Source: Candidatus Oscillochloris fontis
GTDB taxonomy: Bacteria; Chloroflexota; Chloroflexia; Chloroflexales; Chloroflexaceae
Assembly (NCBI RefSeq): GCF_004138135.1
Contig: NZ_RYFD01000024.1
Coordinates: 1 to 64,000, forward strand
Direction of reading: 5' to 3'
DNA: 64,000 nt
The notes under the pieces are model-generated. The model was not told the DNA's origin, ran no database searches, and was given only the letters and a program-made list of their open reading frames with translations. This document shows positions 24,935 through 35,100 of the stretch, piece after piece (position 1 is the stretch's first letter; each line of letters opens with the position of its first letter). Position numbers and translations under genes: made by a program.

Positions 24935-26197
24935 TTAGGGTGCCACCGGCACCTTCGCGGCCACATCAGCGGGGATACCAAGCAGACGTGCAGGCACCCA
25001 GCCGCTATTCCCGCGCACCGTCTCGATCTCGTACCAATCGGCTGCGGCGGTCTTCTGCTTGAGATTGACGACTTCATTCAGATTAACTTGGTCCACCGGG
25101 TTACTCGTAGTGTTGGCCTCGGCATAGACCGTACCATCAGCAAAGACGGAGACAATCGTTGCCACGGGCACCTGGGCCTTCAGTTCAGCCGAAATACTCA
25201 GCAGCGAGGCACTGATCCAGCCATCTTTTTGCTGACCATCATCGGTATTGATGAAACTGATCCGGTACCATTCGCCGTTGGGGGTCTGTTCGATGATCCG
25301 CACTTGGTTGCCAGCATCAACCCCACCCACACGATTATTGGGCATCACAAAGGGCAGTGCACGGACATTCCCACCATTTGCAATGGTTGCTTCTGTTCCA
25401 ACCAAGGTAACAAGGGTCGGGGTTATCTCCGGGGTCGCCGTCTCTTCCGTGGTAACAAACGGGGTTGAGGTCGGTTCCAATGTTGGAGTCGGTTCAAGTT
25501 CTCCGGCACCAAAGATATCAGGCGCATAGCTTGCCGGAATACCGAGCGGCCACTCAGCACTCACCTCGCCACCACTGGTCGTCGCACGCACCATATAGAC
25601 CACCCCATTAAGCAGTGGATCAGCGCCCTCCAGCTTCGTTGCCTTAATATCAATCCGCCCCGCATTGACCCGCCCGATGCTCAGGTCAGGATCAAAATAG
25701 GCCACTGGAGCGCCATCAGCGAGCAACTCCACGCTGACTTCGGTCGTATCCGGCAAGCCGGTAGTTGTCCCCACCACACTCAGCGTAATCGGTGTCACGC
25801 GGATAATATCGGCCTTGGTAAGCGTGAGCGAGATCGGCTCAGGCGTTGGCGACGGGAGTGGCGGAGGCGGGGGCAGTTGGTTGCCACCCAAAAGAGTCAG
25901 AATCAGAACGAGCAGACCCAGCACCACCAAAATCGGCACCAGAATGAGGAGAATCTTACCCGCCAGCGAGAGTTTCGCAAAACGATCCCGCCAGCCAGTT
26001 GGCTCTTCATCCAGAGGCAATGAGGTATAATCCACGGTTCCCCCCAAGGTTGGTGTTACACTGACCGATTCATCGAGAGACGGTTGTCCACGCCGCAAAC
26101 GACGGGCAAGAATCACGACGACCACCAACGCGATCACGCCGGCAACGATCAAGATGATCGCGATTATCGGGTTGAGGCGACTGAGCAGGTCTTGCAT
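24935..26197 (-). CDS. Membrane-anchored protein with two SH3-like domains
   Basis: 420 residues. Two TM segments lie at about 11-32 and 80-104 with a short acidic loop between. They are followed by a Pro-rich linker (about 109-120), a strand-rich domain (about 120-220), a Thr/Pro/Glu-rich linker, and two bacterial SH3-like domains (about 265-335 and 345-410) with GNVRALPF and GSEWYEIE-like patterns. SH3b domains often bind peptidoglycan or protein ligands at the cell surface. It may be a cell-wall sensor or anchor; no enzyme motif is seen. Confidence 0.8.
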   Translation of the reverse strand: MQDLLSRLNPIIAIILIVAGVIALVVVVILARRLRRGQPSLDESVSVTPTLGGTVDYTSLPLDEEPTGWRDRFAKLSLAGKILLILVPILVVLGLLVLILTLLGGNQLPPPPPLPSPTPEPISLTLTKADIIRVTPITLSVVGTTTGLPDTTEVSVELLADGAPVAYFDPDLSIGRVNAGRIDIKATKLEGADPLLNGVVYMVRATTSGGEVSAEWPLGIPASYAPDIFGAGELEPTPTLEPTSTPFVTTEETATPEITPTLVTLVGTEATIANGGNVRALPFVMPNNRVGGVDAGNQVRIIEQTPNGEWYRISFINTDDGQQKDGWISASLLSISAELKAQVPVATIVSVFADGTVYAEANTTSNPVDQVNLNEVVNLKQKTAAADWYEIETVRGNSGWVPARLLGIPADVAAKVPVAP

Positions 26198-26330
26198 GCC
26201 AGCGAGATTCCTTATTCAGAGATGGCCCGGTCACAACACTATCTACCATATAATATGACAACGAGAGGCGCTTTGCAAGCGGATAGATCGGCGAAAGCGC
26301 CATAGGGGTGTAACTGGTTTAGAGGGTGTG

Positions 26331-26365
26331 TGCTATAATTTGACACTTAAGCTTCCCGGAAGCTT
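26331..26365 (+). promoter_or_regulatory. metG promoter, extended -10, and palindrome
   Basis: TGCTATAAT (26331-26339) is a perfect extended -10. Ten nucleotides downstream is AAGCTTCCCGGAAGCTT (26349-26365), 8-base arms, at the 5' end of the leader: an operator or a 5' hairpin. No T-box features (specifier loop, antiterminator) were seen in the roughly 75-nt leader. Confidence 0.65.
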
Positions 26366-26421
26366 GGGTATCATAATTTTAGCCTACCTCTCCTGTTGTT
26401 GTGATTGAATATGAGGTTGCT

Positions 26422-28194
26422 ATGCCTGAGCATATTCTCGTGGCTGTGGCGTGGCCCTATGCCAACGGCCCACGTCATGTTGGCCACGTTGCCGGATTTG
26501 GAGTGCCATCCGATATTTTTGCCCGTTTTCAGCGCATGCGCGGCAACCATGTCTTGATGGTGAGTGGGACGGACGAACATGGAACGCCGATCACGTTAGC
26601 CGCCGACAAAGAGGGTGTTACCCCGCGTGACATTGCTGATCGATATAACGAGGTAATCGGTGATGATCTGCGTAACCTGGGCCTGAGCTACGACACCTTC
26701 ACCCGTACAACTACTCAAAACCACTACCTTGTCACGCAGGATCTCTTCCAGACGCTCTACCACAAGGGCTACATTCTGCGCCAAGAGACGCTAGGGGCCT
26801 TCTCGGCGACAACCGGGCGCACGCTGCCGGATCGTTATGTCGAGGGCACCTGCCCGATCTGTGGCTACAAGGATGCGCGTGGCGATCAGTGTGATCAGTG
26901 TGGCAACCAACTCGATCCGATTGACCTGATTGAGCCACGTTCCAAAGTTGATGGCAGCACCCCGATCTTCAAAAAGACTGAGCACTTTTTGCTTGATCTG
27001 CCCGCCTTTGGTGAACAATTGCGCACCTGGATCGAGGCGCAAGATCACTGGCGTCCGAATGTGCGCAGCTTCTCACTCAACTTTATTAAGGATCTCAAGC
27101 CGCGCTCAATCACCCGCGATCTGGACTGGGGCGTGCCAATTCCGCTACCTGAATATGCAGATCGCGACGATAAGCGCATCTATGTCTGGTTTGATGCCGT
27201 GATCGGCTACCTCTCGGCGAGTATCGAGTGGGCCGAAAATCGCGGGACGCCGGAGGCATGGCGCGAGTGGTGGCAGAGTCCGCAGGCGCGCCACTACTAC
27301 TTCATGGGTAAGGATAACATCGTCTTCCATACCGTCATCTGGCCGGGGATGCTGCTGGGCTATGGCGCAGGTGGCTCCTATGGCGACGGGCGCGCCAAGT
27401 TGGAGTTGCCCTACAACGTTGTGTCGAGTGAGTTTCTGACTATGGAGGGCAAGAAGTTCTCCAGTTCACGCGGGGTCGTGATTTATGTCAACGAGGTTCT
27501 AAGCCGCTACGATGCCGACGCGCTGCGCTACTTCCTCTCCATCGCGGGGCCAGAGAACCAGGACACCGACTTCACCTGGGCCGAGTTTGTGCGCCGCAAC
27601 AATGACGAACTCGTGGCAACGTGGGGTAATTTGGTCAACCGCGCACTAACCAATGTCTACAAGAATTTTGGCAGCGTACCGCAGCCGGGCGAACTGAGCA
27701 GCACCGATCAGGATCTGATCGCCCAGGTTGAAGCGGGGGTCGCGGTCGTTGGTGAGGCACTCGATGCGGCGCGCTTCAAGGCAGCGCTGAGCGAGGCCAT
27801 GCGGCTGGCAGGTCAGGTGAATATCTACCTGAGCGACCAGGAGCCGTGGAAGGTGATCAAGGTGGATCGTGAGCGAGCGGCGACGATCTGGTATACCACG
27901 TTGCGCTGCGTAGACACGCTGAAGATCCTCTTCACGCCCTTCCTACCCTTCAGCAGCCAGCGCCTGCACGAGTACCTGGGGTATGAGGGCTACATCGCCG
28001 GGCCGCTGGAATTCCGCGACTATACCGAGCCAAACGGACGCAGCCACCGCGTCCTCACCGGCGACTACGAGTCCTGGGTGGGGCGCTGGGAGGTCAGTGC
28101 GCTGCCGGTGGGCCAGGCGCTGCGTGAACCCAAGCCACTCTTCAAGAAACTGGACGAGAAGGTGATTGAGGAAGAGTTAGCGCGCCTTGCATAG
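26422..28194 (+). CDS. metG: Methionyl-tRNA synthetase
   Basis: Attaches methionine to initiator and elongator tRNA. The 590-residue protein has the class I HIGH-type motif HVGH within [12 protein letters not shown], a zinc knuckle (CPICG...CDQCG), the KMSKS-type motif as KFSSSRG, and an anticodon-binding helical domain. The C-terminal EMAP-like tRNA-binding domain is absent, as in shorter MetG types. ATG at 26422 has GAGG six nucleotides upstream and matches the usual start ([17 protein letters not shown]); the frame is open 7 codons further. It is transcribed alone from an extended -10 promoter. Confidence 0.97.
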   Translation: MPEHILVAVAWPYANGPRHVGHVAGFGVPSDIFARFQRMRGNHVLMVSGTDEHGTPITLAADKEGVTPRDIADRYNEVIGDDLRNLGLSYDTFTRTTTQNHYLVTQDLFQTLYHKGYILRQETLGAFSATTGRTLPDRYVEGTCPICGYKDARGDQCDQCGNQLDPIDLIEPRSKVDGSTPIFKKTEHFLLDLPAFGEQLRTWIEAQDHWRPNVRSFSLNFIKDLKPRSITRDLDWGVPIPLPEYADRDDKRIYVWFDAVIGYLSASIEWAENRGTPEAWREWWQSPQARHYYFMGKDNIVFHTVIWPGMLLGYGAGGSYGDGRAKLELPYNVVSSEFLTMEGKKFSSSRGVVIYVNEVLSRYDADALRYFLSIAGPENQDTDFTWAEFVRRNNDELVATWGNLVNRALTNVYKNFGSVPQPGELSSTDQDLIAQVEAGVAVVGEALDAARFKAALSEAMRLAGQVNIYLSDQEPWKVIKVDRERAATIWYTTLRCVDTLKILFTPFLPFSSQRLHEYLGYEGYIAGPLEFRDYTEPNGRSHRVLTGDYESWVGRWEVSALPVGQALREPKPLFKKLDEKVIEEELARLA

Positions 28195-28212
28195 CACCTA
28201 CGCATTGTAACT

Positions 28213-28345
28213 GGTCACAGTTCTCCTAGCATTCCGGTTTTGACGCAAAGACGCCAAGGCGCAAAGCCTTCACTATAGGCTCGATCACAACCTTTGCGCC
28301 TTGGCGTCAAAACGGGTATTCTGTTTACCCCAAGTATGAACAATC
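28213..28345. repeat. Family A inverted repeat with conserved flanks
   Basis: Core arms at about 28238-28262 and 28291-28312 carry GACGCAAAGACGCCAAGGCG and its complement. The left flank, GTCACAGTTCTCCTAGCATTCCGG, is the reverse complement of flanks seen beside the copies at 58471 and 60281; the right flank CCCCAAGTATGAAC matches that of the copy at 55841. Confidence 0.88.
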
Positions 28346-28349
28346 TCTC

Positions 28350-28377
28350 TTGCGTAATTATCTGACATATATACAAT
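28350..28377 (+). promoter_or_regulatory. Promoter of the multi-TM gene at 28418
   Basis: TTGCGT (28350-28355), 16 nt, TACAAT (28372-28377). The leader is about 35 nt with GAAAGG before the ATG. Confidence 0.5.
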
Positions 28378-28417
28378 AGAGATACGCAAAATCTTCTAAC
28401 CATAGAAAGGCAGAGCC

Positions 28418-29104
28418 ATGCAGTACCCTGTGGAGCTTGCACTCGAAGATTACCTGACCGTGATCTTCTCAGGCATTGGGCTGATCCTGCTCACCAAGAT
28501 GGTATTCGAGATGGATCGCACCTTGGGGCGAATGGCGCTGATCGGCAGCATCCTGACCATTTCGGGTGGTGCGCTGAAGGCGACAGGCAAACTGGTCATG
28601 TCAATGGATGGGCCAGACCTTCCCTACCTGAACTTAGGTCTCTTCCCATTGATCGCACCGGGATTCACGCTGGTGGGTTGGTCACTCTTCCAGGTACGCA
28701 AGATCATGCAGGGCAGGCCGGTTTCGCGCCAGCCATGGCTGGTTCCAGCGATTGTGTTGGGGGTCTTCGCACTGGGATCGGGAGCACTCTTCACAGTAGG
28801 TGGGCCGTGGCGCGTGCCACTAATCCTGCTCAGCAGCGTGGCCAACATCAGCCTGCTGGTCATGTTGGCGATTGCGGCATGGAAACGCGATATGAAGATG
28901 GCCAGCGTCTTCTACATCACCACCCTAGTCGTAGTGCTCGTCATGTCGCAGATGGCCCAAATCAAGTTCGACAACTTGGGGGTGATCTGGTTTGAGCAAC
29001 TCAGCCAGACTTTCGCGCAGGCGCTCTTCGCGTTTGCCTCGTGGAAGTACGGACATGCAGCAGTAGTGAGCTACCGCAGTAGCCCAGCCTTGCAGATGGC
29101 GTAG
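28418..29104 (+). CDS. Seven-TM membrane protein of unknown function
   Basis: 228 residues with about seven hydrophobic segments (for example LTVIFSGIGLILLTKMVF, LFPLIAPGFTLVGWSLF, PAIVLGVFALGSGALF). No signal peptide beyond the first TM helix and no conserved catalytic or metal-binding motif; histidines and cysteines are rare. I do not recognise the family. It has its own promoter and is flanked by repeats, so it stands alone. Confidence 0.82.
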   Translation: MQYPVELALEDYLTVIFSGIGLILLTKMVFEMDRTLGRMALIGSILTISGGALKATGKLVMSMDGPDLPYLNLGLFPLIAPGFTLVGWSLFQVRKIMQGRPVSRQPWLVPAIVLGVFALGSGALFTVGGPWRVPLILLSSVANISLLVMLAIAAWKRDMKMASVFYITTLVVVLVMSQMAQIKFDNLGVIWFEQLSQTFAQALFAFASWKYGHAAVVSYRSSPALQMA

Positions 29105-29439
29105 GACAAGACGTATGGGGCGCGTCGTGACGCGCCCCTACGCGGTATTCCATAAAGCGAATGACTATGCGGCGAAGCCGCTCCCGAAGATCTTTTTTGT
29201 TGGTGTTTGGCGGCTTCGCCGCCAAACACCAACAAAAATTGGAACTTGGGGCGTAGCCCTAATGACTTTGCACATGCCCTGGGGAGAGGGGGGTATATCT
29301 ATAACATCCGTCTTAAGAATGATCTTCCTCTCCGCCGGATAGCCACCTCAACACTAGCCCATTGACCCGTGTATTGCTGACAGATTGTGGGTATGCTACG
29401 CCTAGCCACAAGAGAGAGTGCAATACGTGGGAGAGACAG
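29105..29439. repeat. Repeat-filled gap: family D half unit and family B copy 4
   Basis: 29116-29150 is a family D palindrome (GGGCGCGTCGTGACGCGCCC) followed by CCTACGCGGTATTCC, the same junction as at 35778. 29168-29280 is a family B element with a perfect 21-bp hairpin around TTC (29194-29214, 29218-29238), then GGGCGTAGCCC and ACTTTGCACATGCCC. The rest, to the next ATG, is a leader without clear features. Confidence 0.85.
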
Positions 29440-29967
29440 ATGGGCACGACCCCAAGTGTAACCGAACGCCACCGTGAGTATGAGGTACGCCGTCGCGAAC
29501 GGGCAATAACGCTGGCCCGCGAGGCAGATTACATGTACCAGAAGGTGCAGCGTATGGCGTTACTACGCCACTTCTGGTGTCGCCTGCGAGGCAAACCGCA
29601 CGATCTACCCAAGGGCGAAGAGCTATTGGCGCATGCAATCCCCTTAGCCGTGGCGGTGAGTGGGGTGGTTCATATTCCGCTGCGCCAGATCATTGGCAGC
29701 GAGGATCGCGGCGAAGATTTCGACTGCACCTTTGCGCCGCTGCAACGCCATACCCGCGAGCGCTGGTGCCGGGTTGCGCTGGCGTGGTTGGAGGGTACCG
29801 CCCTAGAGCCGGTTCAACTGATACAGGTAGGTAACTTCTACTTCGTGCGCGACGGGCACCACCGCGTGTCGGTGGCGCGGGCCTTTGGCGCGGTGACGCT
29901 GGAGGCGGTGGTGGTGCGGTGTTTTGCGGTGGCCACGTCGGTGCAGTGGGTGGGTGTGGTGGAGTAG
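29440..29967 (+). CDS. ParB-like (Sulfiredoxin/ParB fold) protein
   Basis: 175 residues. An N-terminal basic helical region (RHREYEVRRRERAITLAREADYM) may bind nucleic acid. The C-terminal third holds GNFYFVRDGHHRVSVARAFG, the GxxRxxA-type motif of the ParB/Srx nucleotide-binding fold, which in ParB uses CTP and in relatives acts as nuclease or kinase. GGGAGAGA precedes the ATG at 29440; an in-frame earlier ATG at 29362 lacks an SD. It lies 76 nt before the CHAT gene in the same direction, but a separate promoter intervenes. Confidence 0.78.
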   Translation: MGTTPSVTERHREYEVRRRERAITLAREADYMYQKVQRMALLRHFWCRLRGKPHDLPKGEELLAHAIPLAVAVSGVVHIPLRQIIGSEDRGEDFDCTFAPLQRHTRERWCRVALAWLEGTALEPVQLIQVGNFYFVRDGHHRVSVARAFGAVTLEAVVVRCFAVATSVQWVGVVE

Positions 29968-29999
29968 GGAGCCATGTCATACCTTCAGTAGCGTGCTTT

Positions 30000-30008
30000 T
30001 GGTATACT
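30000..30008 (+). promoter_or_regulatory. Promoter of the CHAT-ATPase operon
   Basis: TGGTATACT, an extended -10, lies 36 nt before the CHAT gene ATG, with GGTGAG as a modest SD. Confidence 0.6.
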
Positions 30009-30043
30009 AGATACCACCCTACCGTGACTATTGGTGAGTATCT

Positions 30044-32164
30044 ATGTCTGATGCCGAGCTTGAAATTGCCATTCGCCACCATGGAGATGGCTATGCTGCC
30101 GATGTACGTTTTAGCTCGCCAACCCATGATGTACTACCCGCCACGAATATACACCTGATTTTCGATCTGGATATGTTGCGCTCCTTAAGTCTCGATCCAG
30201 ATAGCTATGGCGAGGCGCTCAGTGCGACGCTCTTCGCCGATCAGCGGCTGCGAGCCGCATGGCAGCAGGCACGCGCCGTCGCGCAGCAGATGGGTGTTCT
30301 GCGCTTTCGGCTGCGTCTCGATATGAGTGCTCCCGAACTGCACGCCCTCGCCTGGGAGTTGCTGCGTGATCCGGAACAGCATGCGCCATTGGCGCTGAGT
30401 GAGCAGGTGCGGTTTTCGCGCTACCTGGAGAGTACTGACTTCTCACCGCTGCATATTCCGCTGCGACCTGCGTTGCGTGCCTTGGTGGTGGTGTCCAACC
30501 CCAGCGACTTGGGGCGCTTCCAACTAACCGAGATAGATGTAGAGGGTGAAGTTGCCCGCGCCCAAGCAGCCCTGGGGGATATACCGACAACCATTGTTGG
30601 TGCGCATCCGGCAGCCCAACACGGGCATGCAACTCTAGCAGCGATCACGGCTGCGTTACGTGACGGCCCGCAATTGGTGTTGCTGATCGCTCACGGTACG
30701 CTGGTCAAAGATGAGGCGTATCTCTGGTTGGAAGACGAGGGCGGTAGGGCTGATCGGGTGAGTGGAACGGTCTTTGTTGAAGCACTGGCACAGTTGCCGT
30801 GTCGTCCGCTGTTGCTGGTATTGGCGGCGTGCCAGAGTGGTGGGAATAGCAATGTCAATACCTTGGCCGCATTGGGGCCTCGTCTGGCTCGCGCTGGAGT
30901 TGCTGGAGTACTGGCCTTCCAGGGCTATCTGCCGGTGAGGAGCCTGCGCCGCCTGTTACCGCCGCTCTTTGGTGAGTTGCGCCGCGATGGGCGGATTGAC
31001 CGGGCGTTGGCGGCGGCACGCGGGGCACTGCGCCAGCATGCGGAGTGGTGGTTGCCGGTGCTCTGGTTGCGGGTACGTGATGGGCAACTCTGGTACATGG
31101 AGCCGCCACCAGCACCCGCCGCACCGATGATCGCAACAGACCCGCTACCACTGGAAGCGCCGGAGGGGACGATGCACACCGAATCGCGCTTCTATGTGGA
31201 GCGCCAGCCCGCCGACCGCGTCGCCCTCACGAGTGCGCACGCCCAGTACGGTAGCACCCTGACGATCAAGGGGCCGCGTCAGGTGGGGAAGAGTTCGTTA
31301 CTCATTCGGGTGATGGCGGCGGCAGGGCAAGCGGGCAAGCATGTGGCCTACCTCGATTTCCAGCAGTTTGATGAGGCGGCACGGGCTGATGCCGATACCT
31401 TCTTTCTCCAGTTTGTACGCTGGTTGGGTGATGAGCTAGGATTGGCTGAACTGCGCACGGCTGATTGGCCGCTGGCGTTGGGTACGATGCAGCGCTGCAC
31501 GCGCTATGTCGAACGTACCCTCTTGCCCGCGCTGGATGGGCCACTGCTGCTGGCAATGGATGAGGTGGACAGTATTCTCGACTGCCCCTTCCGCACCGAT
31601 TTCTTCGCCATGCTGCGGGTCTGGCACAACAACCGAGCCATGCCCAACCGACCGATCTGGCGCAAACTTGATCTGGCGCTGGTAACATCAACCGAGCCAT
31701 ACCAGTTGGTCGAGAATCTAAACCAGTCGCCCTTCAATGTGGGTGAGGTGATCGAGCTAAGCGACTTTGATGCAAATCAGGTTACGCAACTCAACGCACT
31801 CCACGGCCAACCGTTCGTAGTGAATGATGCAGCACGGATCTATGAGCTACTGAACGGACATCCCTACCTCACCCGCCGGGCGCTCTATCTGGTCGCCGAT
31901 GGGCGTCTCAGCACCGCCGAATTGTTCGCGCAGGCGGACAGTGAGAACGGCCCCTTTGGTGAGCACCTGCGCCGCCACCAGCAGCGCCTAACCAAGCGCC
32001 CCGATCTGGCTCAGGTCTTCCGGCAGATTCTGCTCACCCAGCGCACTAGTGATGATCAGGCATTCTGGCGCTTGCGCGGGGCAGGGTTGGTGCGGCGGGA
32101 TGGGGAGCGCAGTCTGGCGCGCTGCCGCCTCTACGCCGACTACTTCACGGAGCGGTTACGATGA
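30044..32164 (+). CDS. CHAT-domain protease fused to a P-loop ATPase
   Basis: 706 residues. Residues about 40-350 form a CHAT (caspase HetF-associated with TPR) peptidase with the catalytic pair His217 (LLIAHGTL) and Cys263 (LAACQSGG). Residues about 380-700 form a STAND-like P-loop ATPase (DUF/AAA_35 type) with Walker A KGPRQVGKSS (409-418) and Walker B LLLAMDEVDS (501-510). Related proteases cut bacterial gasdermins or other targets on infection, as in CHAT-gasdermin and gRAMP/TPR-CHAT systems. The stop overlaps the WD40 gene start by 4 nt (ATGA). No gasdermin gene was seen. Role in defence is inferred. Confidence 0.9.
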   Translation: MSDAELEIAIRHHGDGYAADVRFSSPTHDVLPATNIHLIFDLDMLRSLSLDPDSYGEALSATLFADQRLRAAWQQARAVAQQMGVLRFRLRLDMSAPELHALAWELLRDPEQHAPLALSEQVRFSRYLESTDFSPLHIPLRPALRALVVVSNPSDLGRFQLTEIDVEGEVARAQAALGDIPTTIVGAHPAAQHGHATLAAITAALRDGPQLVLLIAHGTLVKDEAYLWLEDEGGRADRVSGTVFVEALAQLPCRPLLLVLAACQSGGNSNVNTLAALGPRLARAGVAGVLAFQGYLPVRSLRRLLPPLFGELRRDGRIDRALAAARGALRQHAEWWLPVLWLRVRDGQLWYMEPPPAPAAPMIATDPLPLEAPEGTMHTESRFYVERQPADRVALTSAHAQYGSTLTIKGPRQVGKSSLLIRVMAAAGQAGKHVAYLDFQQFDEAARADADTFFLQFVRWLGDELGLAELRTADWPLALGTMQRCTRYVERTLLPALDGPLLLAMDEVDSILDCPFRTDFFAMLRVWHNNRAMPNRPIWRKLDLALVTSTEPYQLVENLNQSPFNVGEVIELSDFDANQVTQLNALHGQPFVVNDAARIYELLNGHPYLTRRALYLVADGRLSTAELFAQADSENGPFGEHLRRHQQRLTKRPDLAQVFRQILLTQRTSDDQAFWRLRGAGLVRRDGERSLARCRLYADYFTERLR

Positions 32165-35100
32165 GTCCCACAAACATCTACACCGTTGGCGGTACGGTTC
32201 AGGCCGGGCAGGGTATCTACATCCCGCGTCGGGCCGATGATGAACTACTGGGACTGTGTCGGGCGGGCACCTTCGCCTACATCCTCACCGCCCGCCAGAT
32301 GGGCAAGTCGAGCCTGATGGTACGCACAGCCGAGCGGCTGGAGCAAGAGGGGACACGCACGGCCCTGATTGATCTGACCAAATTGGGAGCCAAGGCGAGT
32401 GCTGAACAGTGGTACCTCGGTTTTCTGGTCGAACTGGCCGACCAGCTTGGCCTCGCCAGCGACGTACTCGACTGGTGGCAAGCGCAGGCCCACTTGCCGA
32501 TGGCCCAGCGGATGAGCCTCTTTTGTAGCACAGTGGTACTGGCCGAAATGACTGAGCCGGTGGTAATCTTTGTTGATGAGATTGATAGCACCCTCAGCCT
32601 CGACTTCACCGACGACTTCTTTGCCGCCATTCGCGCCCTCTACAACGCCCGTGCGGGCGACGAACAGATACGCCGCCTCACCTTCGTACTGATCGGTGTC
32701 GCTACCCCCGGCGACCTGATCCGTGACCCGAAGCGTACCCCGTTTAACATTGGTGTCCGGGTTGACCTAGAGGATTTTAGCCCCCAAGAGGCTGCACCCC
32801 TGGCCGCCGGGTTGAACCTACCTGCCGACGAGGCTACGCGGGTATTAGGCGATATACTGCGCTGGACGAATGGACACCCCTACCTGACCCAGCGGCTCTG
32901 TCGGGCGCTGAGTACCCACGAGCGGGAGAGTTGGGACGCAGCGGCGCTTGAGGCCACGGTGAGCGCAACCTTCTTTGGCGAAGAGAGCGAACGCGACCAC
33001 AACCTACAATTTGTGCGCGACATGCTGGTCGAGCGTAGTCCAGATCGCATCGGCGTGCTCAAGCTCTACCAAACCATTCGGCTTGGGCGGCGACCAGTAC
33101 CGGACGAGGAGCAATCGCTAAACCACGCCCACCTCAAGCTGAGCGGCATCGTGCGGCGCAGCGAGCGCCACCTCCAGGTACGCAACCAGATCTATGCTAC
33201 CGTCTTCAACCCCACCTGGATCAAGCAGCACTGGCCGCTCAGTTGGTGGCAGGGCATCCCGGTGGGGGTGCGGATTGCCGGGGGGCTGGCGCTCATCTCA
33301 CTGATCGTACTATCCGTCGTCACCAGCCTGCTATTTCAGGCACTACACACCGCCGATGAACGCCTACGCATCTCCAACGCCCAGCGGCTCGCCTTCGCCG
33401 CACAAAGCCTGCCAGAAGAAAAGCAAGAACCGGCTCTGCAACTAGCCTACTACGCATATAGACTCGACCAGAATAGTATTACCGAGCAAGTGCTCCATGA
33501 CCTCGTTAATCAGCGATCATGGGGACCCACTGTCCTCTCTGGACACACATCTTCTGTCAATAGCGCGGTCTTCAGCCCTGATGGTATCCGCATTCTCACT
33601 GCATCAGATGATGGCACAGCACGGCTGTGGGATGCCCAGGGCCAAATAGCAACCCTCTCTGGACACACGAGTAGTGTCTGGAGTGCCGTCTTCAGCCCCG
33701 ATGGAACGCGCATCCTCACTGCATCAGCAGATAGTACAGCGCGGCTGTGGGATGATCAAGGCCAACTTCTGGCAACCCTCTCTGGACACACAAGTAGTGT
33801 CTGGAGCGCAGTCTTCAGCCCCGATGGAACGCGCATTCTCACTGCATCAGATGATGGCACGGCGCGGCTGTGGGATGCCCAAGGTCAACCACTAGCAACC
33901 CTAGAGGGACACACAGGTGGTATCAGGAGCGCCGTCTTCAACCCTGATGGTACCCACATCCTCACTGCATCATATGATCGCACGGCACGGCTGTGGGGTG
34001 TTCAGGGCCAACCACTAGCAACCCTAGAGGGACACACAGGTAGTATCAGGAGCGCGGTTTTCAGCCCCGATGGCACTCGCATCCTCACAGCCTCAGCAGA
34101 TGGCACGGCACGGCTGTGGGATACCCAAGGACAATCACTGGTGACCCTCTCTGGACACACTGATGCTGTCTGGAGCGCGGTCTTCAGCCCGGATCAAACC
34201 CGCATCCTTACTGCATCACGAGATGATACGGCACGGCTGTGGGATGCCCAGGGCCAACCACTAGCGACCCTCTCTGGTCACACGGAGCAGGTCAATAGCG
34301 CGGTTTTCAGCCCCGACGGCACCCACATCCTCACTGCATCAGATGATGGCACGGCACGGCTGTGGGTTGCGATAGAAAAGCCGTTGGCTACTCTCGACAA
34401 TTATCCATCTGGTATCGAAAGCGCGGTCTTCAGCCCGGATCAAACCCACATCCTCACCACCTCACGTAATCACACAGCGCAGGTATGGAATACACAGGGT
34501 AAACTTCTCACAACCCTAGATGGAACTACGAGCGCAATCTTTAGCCCCGACGGCACTCGCATCCTTACCGCCTCGGATGATCGCACGGCGCGGCTGTGGG
34601 ATAATCAAGGCCGTTTGCTGACAACTCTCTCCGGTCATACAGATTCGGTTAATAGCGCAATCTTTAGCCCCAACGGCACTCGCATCCTTACCGCCTCGGA
34701 TGATCGCACGGTGCGGCTGTGGGATAATCAAGGCCAACTGATGATGACACTTCCTGGCCATACGAACTGGTTCAAAAGCGCCGTCTTCAGCCCCGATGGT
34801 ACCCGCATCCTTACCACATTAGGAGATGATAAGACGGCGCATCTGTGGGACACGACAGGAAAGCCACTGGCTACGCTGACTGGTCACATGGCTCCTATCA
34901 ATAGCGCAGTCTTCAGCCCAGATGGGCGGCACATCCTCACCCTATCTTTCGACAACACGGTACGCCTGTGGGATACAACAGGAAAGCCACTGGCTACACT
35001 GACTGGTCACACGGCTCCTATCAATAGCACAGTCTTCAGTCCAGGTGGGATTCTCATCCTTACTACATCATCCGATAACAGAGTGTACCTATGGAACACG

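Noticed and set aside
26340-26421. T-box or SAM riboswitch before metG
   Set aside because: The leader is about 75 nt; there is no specifier loop, antiterminator or SAM-box core, only a short palindrome.
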